Notes: generated from the letters alone by a model not told the origin. 64,000 bases of DNA from Clostridia bacterium (GCA_017626295.1 JAGAJB010000011.1:41884-105883), one strand, 5' to 3'. Shown: positions 31,446-40,419, counted from the first letter of the stretch. Made by a program: numbers and translations.

Positions 31446-32732
31446 GTGTCGGAAAAAAAGATGTTCCAACAACCTGATTGGTTTCGTTTAGACAATGCGG
31501 GTATTCTTTTCCCCGGTCAGAACACAAATAAATGGTCAAATATTTTCAGAGTTTCCATTGAACTAAAAGAAGAAATTGACCCCGACATTTTAAAACAGGC
31601 TGTAAAAAACATACTTCCGCGCTTCCCCTCTTTTAACGTGCGTATGCGCAAAGGTTTCTTTTGGTATTATCTTGAAAAAAACCCCGTTAAGGAGCCTTCC
31701 GTTAACCCCGATATCCAAAACCCCTGTTACCGCGTGAAATTCAAGGAATCTGACAGATTTCTTTTCAGAGTTTACTATCACGGCAACCATATTGCCGTTG
31801 ACCTTTTCCACGCAGTTTCCGACGGTTACGGCAACACACACTTTATATGTACACTCGTAGCGGAATATTTGCGACTTAAAGGGAACCATATACCTGCAGG
31901 CGGTTTTGTTAAAGATATAAATATCTGCGCCCCTGCGGAAGAACTTTCGGACGATTTCCCGAAATTTGCAAAAAGCAAAGCCTCCTCACCTATTACGGAC
32001 AAGCACGTTTATCACGCAAAAGGTACTAAGTTGCCGAAACATATGGTCAACATCACGTCGGGAACAATGTCCTTTGCGGCTATACACAAATTAGCAAAAG
32101 AAAAAGGCGTTACCGTTACTGAGTTTTTTGCCGCAATACTTATGGATATACATTGCCGTAAGCAATTACGGGAAAAACGCAAACTTAAAGAAGTTTCCGT
32201 TCAGATTCCCATAAACCTCAGAAACATATATCCGTCTGAGACCATGCGTAACTTCTCCATTTGTTTGAGGGTAAAAGTAGACCCAAAACTTGGCGAATAC
32301 TCTTTTGACGAACTTTTACAGCAAGTTGCTTTGCAGTTGCGCCTTGAAAGAGATGAGAAAAAAATCAACGCGCAAATTTCAAAGCACGTACGTATTGAAA
32401 AAAATCCCTTCTTAAGATTTTTACCCTTGGCAGTAAAAAACTTTGCCTTGGGAATTGCAACCCTCACTTCTGCAGAACAGACAACATCTGCATATCTTAC
32501 GAACCTTGGTCCTGTTGTTCTGCCTGAGGAAACGAAACCGTTTATCGAAAAAGTTGTTTTTATCCCCGGTCCCGGTATGCGTACCGCCGCAAGATGCGGT
32601 ATTTCTTCTTTTAACGATAGACTTGTTTTCAGTTTCGCTAACTGTTACAAAGAGAACGATATTGAACGCGAGTTTTTTACAACCCTTGTAAAAATGGGCG
32701 TTCACGTAAAAATAGAAAGCAACAGAGAATAA
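31446..32732 (+). CDS. Condensation/alcohol acetyltransferase-like protein
   Basis: A 428-residue protein of the CoA-dependent acyltransferase/condensation fold. The active-site motif HxxxDG is present as HAVSDGYG, and a conserved NLR/NLG-type region (IPINLRN, AYLTNLGP) occurs in the C-terminal half. Relatives include alcohol acetyltransferase-like and NRPS-condensation-like proteins that esterify lipids or sugars. No carrier-protein or NRPS genes are near, so stand-alone acylation is likely. The start is GTG at 31446 (CGGAGGTG 7 bases upstream), not the earlier in-frame ATG. Paired with a DUF6320 membrane protein 17 bases downstream. Confidence 0.75.
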   Translation: MSEKKMFQQPDWFRLDNAGILFPGQNTNKWSNIFRVSIELKEEIDPDILKQAVKNILPRFPSFNVRMRKGFFWYYLEKNPVKEPSVNPDIQNPCYRVKFKESDRFLFRVYYHGNHIAVDLFHAVSDGYGNTHFICTLVAEYLRLKGNHIPAGGFVKDINICAPAEELSDDFPKFAKSKASSPITDKHVYHAKGTKLPKHMVNITSGTMSFAAIHKLAKEKGVTVTEFFAAILMDIHCRKQLREKRKLKEVSVQIPINLRNIYPSETMRNFSICLRVKVDPKLGEYSFDELLQQVALQLRLERDEKKINAQISKHVRIEKNPFLRFLPLAVKNFALGIATLTSAEQTTSAYLTNLGPVVLPEETKPFIEKVVFIPGPGMRTAARCGISSFNDRLVFSFANCYKENDIEREFFTTLVKMGVHVKIESNRE

Positions 32733-32749
32733 AAAACAGGAGATTTATT

Positions 32750-33454
32750 ATGTCATATTGTGTTAATTGCGGAGTGGAACTTGACGCCACCGCTAAAAAA
32801 TGTGCCTTGTGCGATACCCCTGTGTACAACCCTTTGCGAAAAGAAGAGAAAGATGTTACCACACCTTTCTCTCAAACCCCTGTTATTCCCACTAATATAA
32901 AACAAAAATTTGTTGCGCTCATAGTTACATACATATTTTTAATTCCTAACCTTGTATGTATATTCTTAAACTTTTTCATAAACCCCGAAAACCTCTGGTT
33001 TATATACGTTCTGTCATCAAGCCTTTTGTGTTGGATAGTTTTTGTTTTTCCGTTCTTTACAAAAAAATTACACCCATATCTGATGTGGGTTTTTGATACG
33101 GTGGCTATTGCTCTTTACGTTTTTGTTTTCCACGCAAAAAATTTAGGTGGCGAAAAGTGGTATTTCGGAATAGCATTACCTACAATAGCAATAACATCTC
33201 TTTGCGTGGTTTACTTTTTATATTGGATAAGACAGCGCAAACGCCATTGGACATCAAAAGTTTTACACATATTCATTGATTTGGTTATAATTTTCACTGT
33301 GTTATGTATTTGCCTGTACTTCGCAAATCACATAATAACTTTCGATATTTTCTTGGTACTTGACGCTTGTTGCTTGGCACTTGTTTTCTTCTGGTTATAT
33401 GCTAACAAAAGCAAAAAAGTCAGAAGTTGGCTCGGTAAAAAGATGTTTGTATAA
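32750..33454 (+). CDS. Zinc-ribbon membrane protein (DUF6320-like)
   Basis: A 234-residue protein that begins with a zinc ribbon (CVNCG at 4-8 and CALCD at 23-27) and then has about six hydrophobic membrane segments (from about residue 52). Proteins of this layout (labelled DUF6320 from memory) often sit next to acetyltransferase-like genes in Clostridia, as here. The zinc ribbon should lie in the cytoplasm and could recruit the partner enzyme to the membrane; this is inference. AGGAG precedes the start; a terminator follows. Confidence 0.75.
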   Translation: MSYCVNCGVELDATAKKCALCDTPVYNPLRKEEKDVTTPFSQTPVIPTNIKQKFVALIVTYIFLIPNLVCIFLNFFINPENLWFIYVLSSSLLCWIVFVFPFFTKKLHPYLMWVFDTVAIALYVFVFHAKNLGGEKWYFGIALPTIAITSLCVVYFLYWIRQRKRHWTSKVLHIFIDLVIIFTVLCICLYFANHIITFDIFLVLDACCLALVFFWLYANKSKKVRSWLGKKMFV

Positions 33455-33471
33455 AAAAGTTTTTGCATAAT

Positions 33472-33504
33472 AAAAAGAGTTCGGATTTTTTCCGAACTCT
33501 TTTT
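33472..33504. terminator. Terminator between the DUF6320 gene and the GH3 gene
   Basis: A 14-base-pair stem (AAAAAGAGTTCGGA with TCCGAACTCTTTTT) with a 5-base loop; usable in both directions by the convergent genes. Confidence 0.92.
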
Positions 33505-33511
33505 GCTTTTG

Positions 33512-35947
33512 TTAGATTTTCTTAAGGTTAGGAATACCTTTTATAACCGCGGGAATAGCCTTGACTACCATAACAACAATACCTCTTACAAGGGGTTTCT
33601 TATCATTAAGAATATCAAGAAGCTGTGCAGCCATCTTAGGATTGAAAATGCCGAAACTCATAGAAATAAGGTTCTTGATGGGTAACTGTAAGGCAATACC
33701 TGCTGCCATACTTTCTTCGCCAACAAGTTTCTTAATAAGGCCAACGATTTTGGCACCGTTTTTACCTGCTGCAGAATCTTCAATTGTATTAACAAGTGTA
33801 AGATTGGGATATGCCTTGATTTCGCTTGGGGGAAGTTCTCTGCCGAGAACGCTTACAAACTGCTCTGCAGGGATATTCTTAATATCTGCTGAATAATATG
33901 CAGGTGCTGTTTCTCTGTAATCAGGAACAATTGCTTCAACAGTTGACTCAACATTAAGTTCTGCACTTAATTTAATATCACGGCTTGAAGCACCGACACA
34001 AATTGTGAATGCACCTGTTTCAACGTGCCAATCGTGAATATTAACGTTATAATATGCAAACGCTCTTTTGCCGAGGGTGATGCTTACTTCTTTTTCCTCG
34101 CCTGCTTTAAGGAATACTTTCTTAAAGCCTTTAAGTTCCTGCTTGGGTCTGAATATTGTGCTTTCGTTATCTTTCACATAAATCTGAGCAACCTCTGCAC
34201 CGTCAACATTACCTGTGTTTTTAACCTTGAATGATACTGTAACTTCGTCTGTATCTTTAATGCTTTCAGCAGAAAGTTTAATATCACTGTACTCGAACGT
34301 TGTGTAGGAAAGACCGTAACCGAAGGGGAAACGAACACCTTTTTCGGCACTGTCGTAATATCTGTAACCGACAAATACGCTCTCCCTGTATTCAACGGTT
34401 GCTGTATTTCCGGGGAAGTAGTTGTAGCAAGGTGTATCGGAAAGTTCAACAGGATATGTTTCGGCAAGTTTGCCCGAGGGGTTAACATCACCAAAAAGAA
34501 TGTCTGCTGCCGCACTGCCTGTTGCTTCACCGCCGAGGATACTGTTAAGGATACCCTTAACCTTATCTGCCCAAGGCATTTCAATAACCGCACCGCCTGC
34601 AAGTACAACAACTACATTTTTATTAACTGCACTTACCGCTTCAACAAGTTTTATATGAAGAGGAGGAATACCGATATGACGGCGGTCAAAGCCTTCTGAT
34701 TCAAATTCCTCTGTAAGACCGATGAAAAGAAGAACTGCGTCTTTACCCTTTGCTGCTTCAACTGCATCTGCAATAAATTTCTCATCAGGAATTTTATTCT
34801 TTTTAGCGGTTGAGTAACCCGCAGCATAAGTAACCTTTGCACCCTTTTCAACAATTGAATCATATGCACAGTCAACTTTAATTGCATTAACTATTGAAGA
34901 ACCTGCACCTTGGTAGCGGGGATTCTTTGCCATTTCGCCAATTACTGCAATATTGGCATCTTTCTTAAGGGGAAGAATATTTTCCTCATTTTTAAGAAGA
35001 ACCATACACTGTGAAGCAATTTCTCTTGCTTTCTGATGATGTGCAACGGCATCGTATGTATAATCACCGAGAACGTCTTTGCTCTTCATAATAACGTCGA
35101 GGACGTTATCAACCATTTTATCAAGGAATTCTTCGGGAATTCTGCCACCCTTAACTGCTTCAACAATCTGTTTGTTACCGAGACCGTTGGATGTAGGCAT
35201 TTCAAGTTCCTGACCTGCGAGAAGACCTGCAACACGGTCATTTTCTGCACCCCAGTCGGTAACTATCATCCCTTGGAAGCCCCATTCATCACGAAGAACA
35301 TCTGTAAGGAGCCACTTATTTTCAGCGCAATATGTACCGTTAAGGCGGTTATACGCATTCATAATTGTCCAGGGTTGAGCCTGTTTTACTGTCTTTTCAA
35401 AAGATGTAAGGTAAATTTCTCTTAAAGCACGTTCGTCAACAACTGTATCGCAAGTCATACGGCGTGTTTCCTGGTTATTACCTGCAAAGTGTTTGAGTGA
35501 TGTACCCACACCCTTTGACTGTACACCGTTTACGAACGCTGCGGAAATTTCGCCTGCAAGATAGGGGTCTTCGGAGAAATATTCAAAGTTTCTTCCGCAA
35601 AGGGGTGAACGTTTTATATTTGTACCGGGTCCGAGAAGAACGCTTACCTGTTCTTTAAGGCATTCTTCACCTAAAAGTACACCCATTTCATAAATAAGGT
35701 CGGGGTCCCATGAACAAGCGGTTGTTGCCGCTGTGGGATAACAGATCGCAGGTACACCCTTAAGGCTTGTTGCCTGGTCTTTATCCATTTTTTCGGCACG
35801 TTTTCTGATACCGTGAGGGCCGTCGGTCCACATTACAACGGGAACACCAAGTCTTTCAAGACCCGGTGTGTGCCAATAATCAAGTCCGGAACAGAAAGAT
35901 GCCTTTTCTTCAAGTGTCATCTGTTTAATAAGATCAGCGTGTTTCAT
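33512..35947 (-). CDS. GH3 beta-glucosidase
   Basis: An 811-residue family 3 glycoside hydrolase without signal peptide, so cytoplasmic. N-terminal barrel with WTDGPHGIR (40-48), LKHFAGNNQE (151-160) and the nucleophile Asp231 in VTDWGA; then the alpha/beta sandwich with EFESEGFDR that supplies the acid/base, and a fibronectin III-like domain (about 570-680). Family enzymes cleave terminal beta-glucosides or xylosides from imported oligosaccharides. An extra C-terminal helical tail of about 120 residues (after about 690) is typical of some clostridial members. GGTGGAGG lies upstream. Confidence 0.93.
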   Translation of the reverse strand: MKHADLIKQMTLEEKASFCSGLDYWHTPGLERLGVPVVMWTDGPHGIRKRAEKMDKDQATSLKGVPAICYPTAATTACSWDPDLIYEMGVLLGEECLKEQVSVLLGPGTNIKRSPLCGRNFEYFSEDPYLAGEISAAFVNGVQSKGVGTSLKHFAGNNQETRRMTCDTVVDERALREIYLTSFEKTVKQAQPWTIMNAYNRLNGTYCAENKWLLTDVLRDEWGFQGMIVTDWGAENDRVAGLLAGQELEMPTSNGLGNKQIVEAVKGGRIPEEFLDKMVDNVLDVIMKSKDVLGDYTYDAVAHHQKAREIASQCMVLLKNEENILPLKKDANIAVIGEMAKNPRYQGAGSSIVNAIKVDCAYDSIVEKGAKVTYAAGYSTAKKNKIPDEKFIADAVEAAKGKDAVLLFIGLTEEFESEGFDRRHIGIPPLHIKLVEAVSAVNKNVVVVLAGGAVIEMPWADKVKGILNSILGGEATGSAAADILFGDVNPSGKLAETYPVELSDTPCYNYFPGNTATVEYRESVFVGYRYYDSAEKGVRFPFGYGLSYTTFEYSDIKLSAESIKDTDEVTVSFKVKNTGNVDGAEVAQIYVKDNESTIFRPKQELKGFKKVFLKAGEEKEVSITLGKRAFAYYNVNIHDWHVETGAFTICVGASSRDIKLSAELNVESTVEAIVPDYRETAPAYYSADIKNIPAEQFVSVLGRELPPSEIKAYPNLTLVNTIEDSAAGKNGAKIVGLIKKLVGEESMAAGIALQLPIKNLISMSFGIFNPKMAAQLLDILNDKKPLVRGIVVMVVKAIPAVIKGIPNLKKI

Positions 35948-36050
35948 TTTCTACCTCCACCAACTGAATATATACAACTTAATAATATCATACAAAACAC
36001 ATCATTTCAAGATGCATTTATTTAGTTAAGATGGAGATTTTAATTAAGAA
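35948..36050. other. Start of an 879-base stretch without an intact gene (35948-36826)
   Basis: The stretch from the GH3 start to the XRE regulator holds, in order: the upstream region of the GH3 gene (this interval, no clear promoter seen), a hairpin, a decayed LytTR gene, about 270 bases with nothing recognisable (36461-36730), and an open reading segment joined in frame to the XRE gene. Confidence 0.5.
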
Positions 36051-36089
36051 GAGAATGCTTTTAAAATAATGTCTTATAAAAGCATTCTC
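36051..36089. terminator. Hairpin downstream of the LytTR pseudogene
   Basis: GAGAATGCTTTTA (36051-36063) pairs with TAAAAGCATTCTC (36077-36089). On the minus strand it follows the end of the LytTR remnant by 9 bases, as a terminator would, with a weak T-rich tail. Confidence 0.65.
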
Positions 36090-36097
36090 CGGTACAT

Positions 36098-36460
36098 TTA
36101 TATATGGGCGTTATTAAATTTCAAAAACGCATTTTTAAAACTATTGAGTTTCCTTGAAGATGTATAGACCGAATAGTCTTTTGCTTTATGTTTCATTCTC
36201 ACAAAATCTTTCGTAACTTCTTCCACATAACATAGGTTTACCAAAAAACTGCTATGTGGCTGTGCAAAAATTTTGGGGTTAAGTTTTTTCTTTCAATAAT
36301 CCAAAGAATAATTAGTTTCAATCCTTTTACCGCCAATATAAACCGCAGATTTTCTGTTCTCTATTGCTATGTAAATAATATCGCACGGACGAATACGGCA
36401 AACATCCTTGGTGCTCGTCTGTACAATAATATCAGAAGTGCAACAAGGACTGTTAACACA
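36098..36460 (-). pseudogene. Decayed LytTR-type DNA-binding regulator
   Basis: Reading the minus strand in one frame gives a C-terminal LytTR domain: DIIVQTSTKDVCRIRPCDII, then IAIENRKSAVYIGG, an in-frame TGA (36293-36295), then FAQPHSSFLVNLCYVEEV and a tail ending KFNNAHI before TAA at 36098. The order and the HSSFLVN core match LytTR (HRSYLVN in typical members). There is a stop (TAA) just upstream of the readable part, no receiver domain and no start codon. So it is truncated at the 5' end and interrupted; TGA is used as an ordinary stop elsewhere here, so recoding is unlikely. Confidence 0.75.
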
Positions 36461-36730
36461 AAATTTTTAATGTTTTTGAAATTTGTCGAAATGACGGTGA
36501 TGGAACCAATTTTTTATTGATTTCGCTAATCAAATTATATCTATACATATTAAAAGTACAGCAATCTAGTTTTTTGTTCAAGGCTACTTGCAAAAACGTT
36601 GCTTTTTTCGACAAAAACGCATATTTTCAACACAACAGAAACACAAGAAAGAACCGAATTTATATTAGTGATTCAATTAAAATAAAAACTTACAATCAAC
36701 CGCACCGCAAATATTCCAACCATTAGTTGA

Positions 36731-36826
36731 TTTCACATCTCCAAACAAGTCATTGATTTATTTCTGAAAAATTGGTACGATACAGATGACAACAGCGCTG
36801 TTGATTTCTTTAAGGAGTTGACTAAA
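36731..36826 (+). other. Coding-like segment fused in frame to the XRE regulator start
   Basis: After a TGA at 36728 the frame stays open for 32 codons into the XRE gene and reads like protein (QVIDLFLKNWYDTDDNSAV, then FFKELTK). It has no start codon of its own with a ribosome site. It may be the tail of a lost upstream gene or an N-terminal extension of an older XRE protein. Confidence 0.35.
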
Positions 36827-37921
36827 ATGACAATCAATATTGGCGAAACAATAAAATCAATGCGAAAAGATAAAAACATAACACAGGAGACTCTTGCAAA
36901 TTTTCTCGGGGTTACCAATCAGAGCATAAGCAAATGGGAGCGGAATGAAACGTATCCCGATATTGCCATGCTTCCTGCAATAGCATCTTTTTTCGGCACA
37001 AGTGTTGACAATCTTCTCGGCATTAACAAAATTGAACAAGAACATAAAATACAGTATTATTGCAACGAGTATTCAAGGCTTTGGAGTGAGCATAAATCCG
37101 ATGATGTGACGGCATTAATGAAGCAAGCGGTGTGTGAATTCCCCGGCAATTTTGATTTGCTTGTAAAATATCTGAACTGCCTTACAAATGCACAGCTCAA
37201 TGCAAATCGTTTGCTTGAGGTCAGAGATGAGGCACAGAATATTTATGACTTAATTCAAGAGCAGTGCACAACCGATAGCATCAGAATTTGGGCAAAGAAG
37301 CTGATGTGCAGGTATTTGAGCAGATTAAGTGTGATTGATACAAGCGGAGTAGATATAGCCCATGCCGAAAAAGTATTGTCGGGTATGCCATTAATGCAGA
37401 ACTCAAGAGATATTGAAGCTATGTATATTTATCACAATGATACAGAAAAAAGAAAACAAGCCTGTGCAAACGGTGTTTCTGAGCTTTTAAGATTACTTGG
37501 TGAAACCATGTTCAGAACATATGATGAGCCTACGGACTATGATGAAAAAATTTTAGAGAGCTTTATCAATTTGTTGAGAGCTATTATGCCCGATGAGGAT
37601 TACGGAAAGAGCTTCAATCATATTATTTGCAATTATGGTTATCTCGGTGTAAAGAGATATTTGAATGGTGACGAAGAAAGTGCCATCAGATGCTTTGAGG
37701 AAGAAGTGAGACTTGCCAAAGCTTTTGACAGTTTACCTGATATTTCCGTAAGTACATCGCCTGTTGTAAATGGTACAATTTTTGAAAAGACAAAAACAAA
37801 TCTCGGAACGAGTAAAATGCAGAGCAGAGTAAAGCATCTTTTGACAAACAGATATCCACTTTCAGAAGAATTCAGGGAAAAACCTGAGTTCAAAAAATTA
37901 ACAACCAGTATTGAATGCTAA
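36827..37921 (+). CDS. XRE-family regulator with helical repeat C-terminal domain
   Basis: A 364-residue regulator with an N-terminal helix-turn-helix (about 5-63; TQETLANFLGVTNQSISKWE) and a long all-helical C-terminal part rich in Glu/Lys/Leu that resembles TPR-type repeats. Such proteins often sense a ligand or peptide. The ATG at 36827 has AAGGAG 9 bases upstream. It stands alone, tail-to-tail with the seven-gene operon, and could regulate it, though no shared site was found. Codon use (more CCA/CCT, fewer CCC prolines) looks different from core genes nearby, consistent with transfer. Confidence 0.8.
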   Translation: MTINIGETIKSMRKDKNITQETLANFLGVTNQSISKWERNETYPDIAMLPAIASFFGTSVDNLLGINKIEQEHKIQYYCNEYSRLWSEHKSDDVTALMKQAVCEFPGNFDLLVKYLNCLTNAQLNANRLLEVRDEAQNIYDLIQEQCTTDSIRIWAKKLMCRYLSRLSVIDTSGVDIAHAEKVLSGMPLMQNSRDIEAMYIYHNDTEKRKQACANGVSELLRLLGETMFRTYDEPTDYDEKILESFINLLRAIMPDEDYGKSFNHIICNYGYLGVKRYLNGDEESAIRCFEEEVRLAKAFDSLPDISVSTSPVVNGTIFEKTKTNLGTSKMQSRVKHLLTNRYPLSEEFREKPEFKKLTTSIEC

Positions 37922-37928
37922 ATAAAAA

Positions 37929-37963
37929 AATCCGCATCACAGCTGATTGCTATGGTGTGGATT
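37929..37963. terminator. Imperfect hairpin between the XRE gene and the GNAT operon
   Basis: AATCCGCATCAC pairs with most of GGTGTGGATT across a 13-base loop, with A and T runs on the two sides. Probably a weak bidirectional terminator for two convergent units. Confidence 0.55.
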
Positions 37964-37970
37964 TTCTTGT

Positions 37971-38687
37971 TTATGGTATATATTTTTTAACAAATTCATC
38001 ATACTCGTATTTTTCTGTTATCCAAACGATAACAGGATATTCTTTTACACCGAGTTGAGTGAGTGCTTCAAAGCGATGGTTGCCGTCACAGAGTTCAAAG
38101 CCGTGGTCAACGAAATGCACTATCAGCGGTGGCATATCATCATTTGATTTAAATTTTTCTTTTAATGCTTGTACTCTTTTTTCAAACCATTCTTCACTAA
38201 CCTGATACTTTATGTTTTCTTCAGGACCGCAACAACGAGAAAATAAAGACAGCGGCATTGTTAATGGTCCTAAATAATATCTCTCAAACAGTTTTAATCC
38301 GTCTAAAAAAGCTTTATTGTGACCATCCGAAAGTAAAAATAGATGAACCCAATCTTCAAGTTTGCCAGCTTCGGCAAATTCTTTTGCGGACGATAAAGAA
38401 CACTTGTATGTCAGTTCTTTGTTTTCGCTTTTGGTGTAAACAATTTTCTTGATTGATTCGACAGAAAGGTTATATTCATCGGCAAGATTTTCAATGGTAG
38501 AGCCTGATATAAACTTTTCTTTTATCTCTTGGTTTCGTTCTGCAAGATACAGCTTGTATCCCGAAGTTTCACCCCAAGAGCGTTTACCTATAGTTTCAGG
38601 TACATAAATCAGTTTGCCGGCAGCAAATTTCTGCACTCGTTTGAGCAAATCCTCAGGTAATATATCTGCTGCGTTTTCGTAATTCAT
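37971..38687 (-). CDS. CD3324-type HTH protein fused to a ParB-like domain
   Basis: A 238-residue protein. Residues 1-90 follow the pattern of small clostridial CD3324-type proteins: MNYENAADILPEDLL, LIYVPETIGKRSWGE, then a helix-turn-helix with LADEYNLSVESIKKIVY. The C-terminal part (about 175-235) has PPLIVHFVDHGFELCDGNHR, a ParB/sulfiredoxin-like nucleotide-binding motif, and looks like a ParB-type nuclease or CTPase domain. A fusion of this kind is not familiar to me. Last gene of the GNAT/kinase operon, 5 bases after the kinase. Start at 38687 by homology; the upstream in-frame ATG lacks a ribosome site. Confidence 0.7.
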   Translation of the reverse strand: MNYENAADILPEDLLKRVQKFAAGKLIYVPETIGKRSWGETSGYKLYLAERNQEIKEKFISGSTIENLADEYNLSVESIKKIVYTKSENKELTYKCSLSSAKEFAEAGKLEDWVHLFLLSDGHNKAFLDGLKLFERYYLGPLTMPLSLFSRCCGPEENIKYQVSEEWFEKRVQALKEKFKSNDDMPPLIVHFVDHGFELCDGNHRFEALTQLGVKEYPVIVWITEKYEYDEFVKKYIP

Positions 38688-38692
38688 TATAA

Positions 38693-39220
38693 TCAACCCT
38701 TTGTTAGTTTTGATTTTATCCACCTATCAACATATTCAGCTGCTTGCTCGGGAGTGAGATTAGAGGTATCAAGCAAATCAATGTTTGGCTTGGTTTTATC
38801 GTAGTTTTCTTTCAACCAATTATTGAACTGCATTGAAGAATTAATCCAATTTTCATCGGTAACTTTTCTGCCGTCTGTCATTCTTTGCATCATAGTTTCA
38901 TCATCGCAAACTATAGCCAGGTAATACATATCGGAAAACAATTCTCTTTCGGGTAAGCTTTCAAACTGTTTTGGCGTACAAGCTCCACACACAACACAGG
39001 GCTTACCAATTTGTGAAATGTTGGCACAAAGCTTCATCCACATTCTGCGATATGCTCTGTAATCATCTTCAGGTGTGTTGTAAACATCATTCCATGTTAT
39101 GTCACTTTCAAGAACAATATAGTCTGTTTCATTTTTGAAAAGTTCGCTACAAACAGTTGTTTTACCTGCACACGATGCACCTGTGATGGAAAACAAAGGT
39201 AATTTTTTTGTTAGTTTCAT
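38693..39220 (-). CDS. P-loop kinase/AAA-type small ATPase
   Basis: A 175-residue protein with Walker A GASCAGKTT (about residues 12-20) and the shape of small-molecule kinases of the nucleoside/shikimate/chloramphenicol-phosphotransferase type: ESDITWND after the P-loop, a lid-like region with RMTDGRKV, and DLLDTS near the end. It should phosphorylate a small molecule with ATP; the substrate is unknown. The start at 39220 is chosen because AAAGGAGG lies just upstream. It lies between two GNAT genes and the CD3324-ParB gene in the accessory operon. Confidence 0.7.
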   Translation of the reverse strand: MKLTKKLPLFSITGASCAGKTTVCSELFKNETDYIVLESDITWNDVYNTPEDDYRAYRRMWMKLCANISQIGKPCVVCGACTPKQFESLPERELFSDMYYLAIVCDDETMMQRMTDGRKVTDENWINSSMQFNNWLKENYDKTKPNIDLLDTSNLTPEQAAEYVDRWIKSKLTKG

Positions 39221-39288
39221 AGTTATGCCTCCTTTTTTATATTGTATCATTTTAGTTTGAGGCGTGTATATATAAAGAATGGTTTAAA

Positions 39289-39795
39289 CTAATCTCGACA
39301 TAACTCTTTGCGATACATAACTTCAACCGCATCATAAGAAATCTGTGTGTTATCTGTAAACTCAAATCCGTGCTTCTCATAAAAGTGACGGGCACGAGTG
39401 TTCTTTTCAAACACCCAAATCAACACACTGTTATATCCTGAATTTTTAATTTCATTAATGATATGATTCAACATCATTGAGCCAAATCCTTTACCCTGAT
39501 TTTTGCTCAAACTATGAATACAGATAAGTTCTGCACAATCCGAAAACTGAGGATTTCTTGCTTTGCTCCAAGCAGCAATGCAATGAGGTTTACTGTCAAT
39601 CTCAAGAATTGACATTTCAGCATAACCGGATTTCAATACATTCTCATACATTGCTTCGGCTTTTACAATATCAGTACATCTTTCCATATCTTCAGCAGAA
39701 ATAATATCCGCAAAGGCAGACTTCCACGATTCAGTCTGAATAAATGCAAGCATTTTTTCATCGCCAAATTTGGCTTTGCGTATTGTTATGTTCAT
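39289..39795 (-). CDS. GNAT-family N-acetyltransferase
   Basis: A 168-residue acetyl-CoA-dependent transferase. The acetyl-CoA loop is in SKNQGKGFGSMML (Q/RxxGxG/A form, QGKGFG) and the C-terminal NTRARHFYEKHGF is the usual GNAT end motif. The acceptor cannot be told; related enzymes acetylate aminoglycosides, polyamines, peptides or ribosomal proteins. Start with AGGAG upstream. Third of three GNAT genes in the same operon. Confidence 0.85.
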   Translation of the reverse strand: MNITIRKAKFGDEKMLAFIQTESWKSAFADIISAEDMERCTDIVKAEAMYENVLKSGYAEMSILEIDSKPHCIAAWSKARNPQFSDCAELICIHSLSKNQGKGFGSMMLNHIINEIKNSGYNSVLIWVFEKNTRARHFYEKHGFEFTDNTQISYDAVEVMYRKELCRD

Positions 39796-39815
39796 CTCAT
39801 TTTCTCCTGATAGTA

Positions 39816-40415
39816 TTACTCTGTATTTTGATTAAGAATTAAAATTTGCTTCTCTGTTAATATGTTTTCTAATGTTTTTATAGCCTGTTCATATTGATTC
39901 TCATAATGTGAGAAAGTATCAGTTTTCTGAATTTTAAAGCCAAGTTTAATATAGAGCAGGATAGCCTTGTAACTCCACGGTTGTGTGTGAATATATATGG
40001 GAGTTTCACCACGTTCATTGAATATATCCATCACTTTTTTGCAGAGAACTAAACCTATATGTTTGCCTTGATATTTAGGTGAAACAACGAGCCAATGAAG
40101 TGAAGCGACTGTGTTATTACCTTTTAAATCGTGCCAAGCAATACAAGAGCCTACAACATTACCTTTATCGTCCACAACAAAAACACAACGCTTTTCCAGT
40201 TCATCAATTTGGTTGCAGTAATTTGCCTTGAAATACATTTCGGCTTCTTCAATGGATAAAAAATCACCGATTTCATATTCAAGTTTTGCCCAATACTTTT
40301 CATCGCCCGCATCATACATCTTAAAGTTATATACTTCAGATAGCGAAACAGGCGTTGTACAGATATCATTGCATTTTAATATTAAATTGTAATATGAAAT
40401 ACTTCTGTCTATCAC
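39816..40415 (-). CDS. GNAT-family N-acetyltransferase
   Basis: A 199-residue GNAT-like protein. The core has WLVVSPKYQGKHIGLVLC (QGKHIG is the acetyl-CoA loop) and the C-terminal AILLYIKLGFKI. It also has an N-terminal extension of about 50 residues. The start is a GTG at 40415 and is uncertain, because the nearest AAAGAG directly abuts it. It starts 4 bases after the DUF4037 stop, so the two are coupled. Acceptor unknown. Confidence 0.78.
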   Translation of the reverse strand: MIDRSISYYNLILKCNDICTTPVSLSEVYNFKMYDAGDEKYWAKLEYEIGDFLSIEEAEMYFKANYCNQIDELEKRCVFVVDDKGNVVGSCIAWHDLKGNNTVASLHWLVVSPKYQGKHIGLVLCKKVMDIFNERGETPIYIHTQPWSYKAILLYIKLGFKIQKTDTFSHYENQYEQAIKTLENILTEKQILILNQNTE

Positions 40416-40419
40416 TCTT

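Noticed and set aside
36293..36295. TGA read as Trp in the LytTR-like frame
   Set aside because: TGA works as a stop in many intact genes here (for example deoC and ddl), so recoding is unlikely; the frame is also truncated upstream.
36254..36520. Plus-strand open frame of 88 codons in the gap before the XRE gene
   Set aside because: It is antisense to the LytTR remnant, whose frame is explained by homology; no ribosome site.
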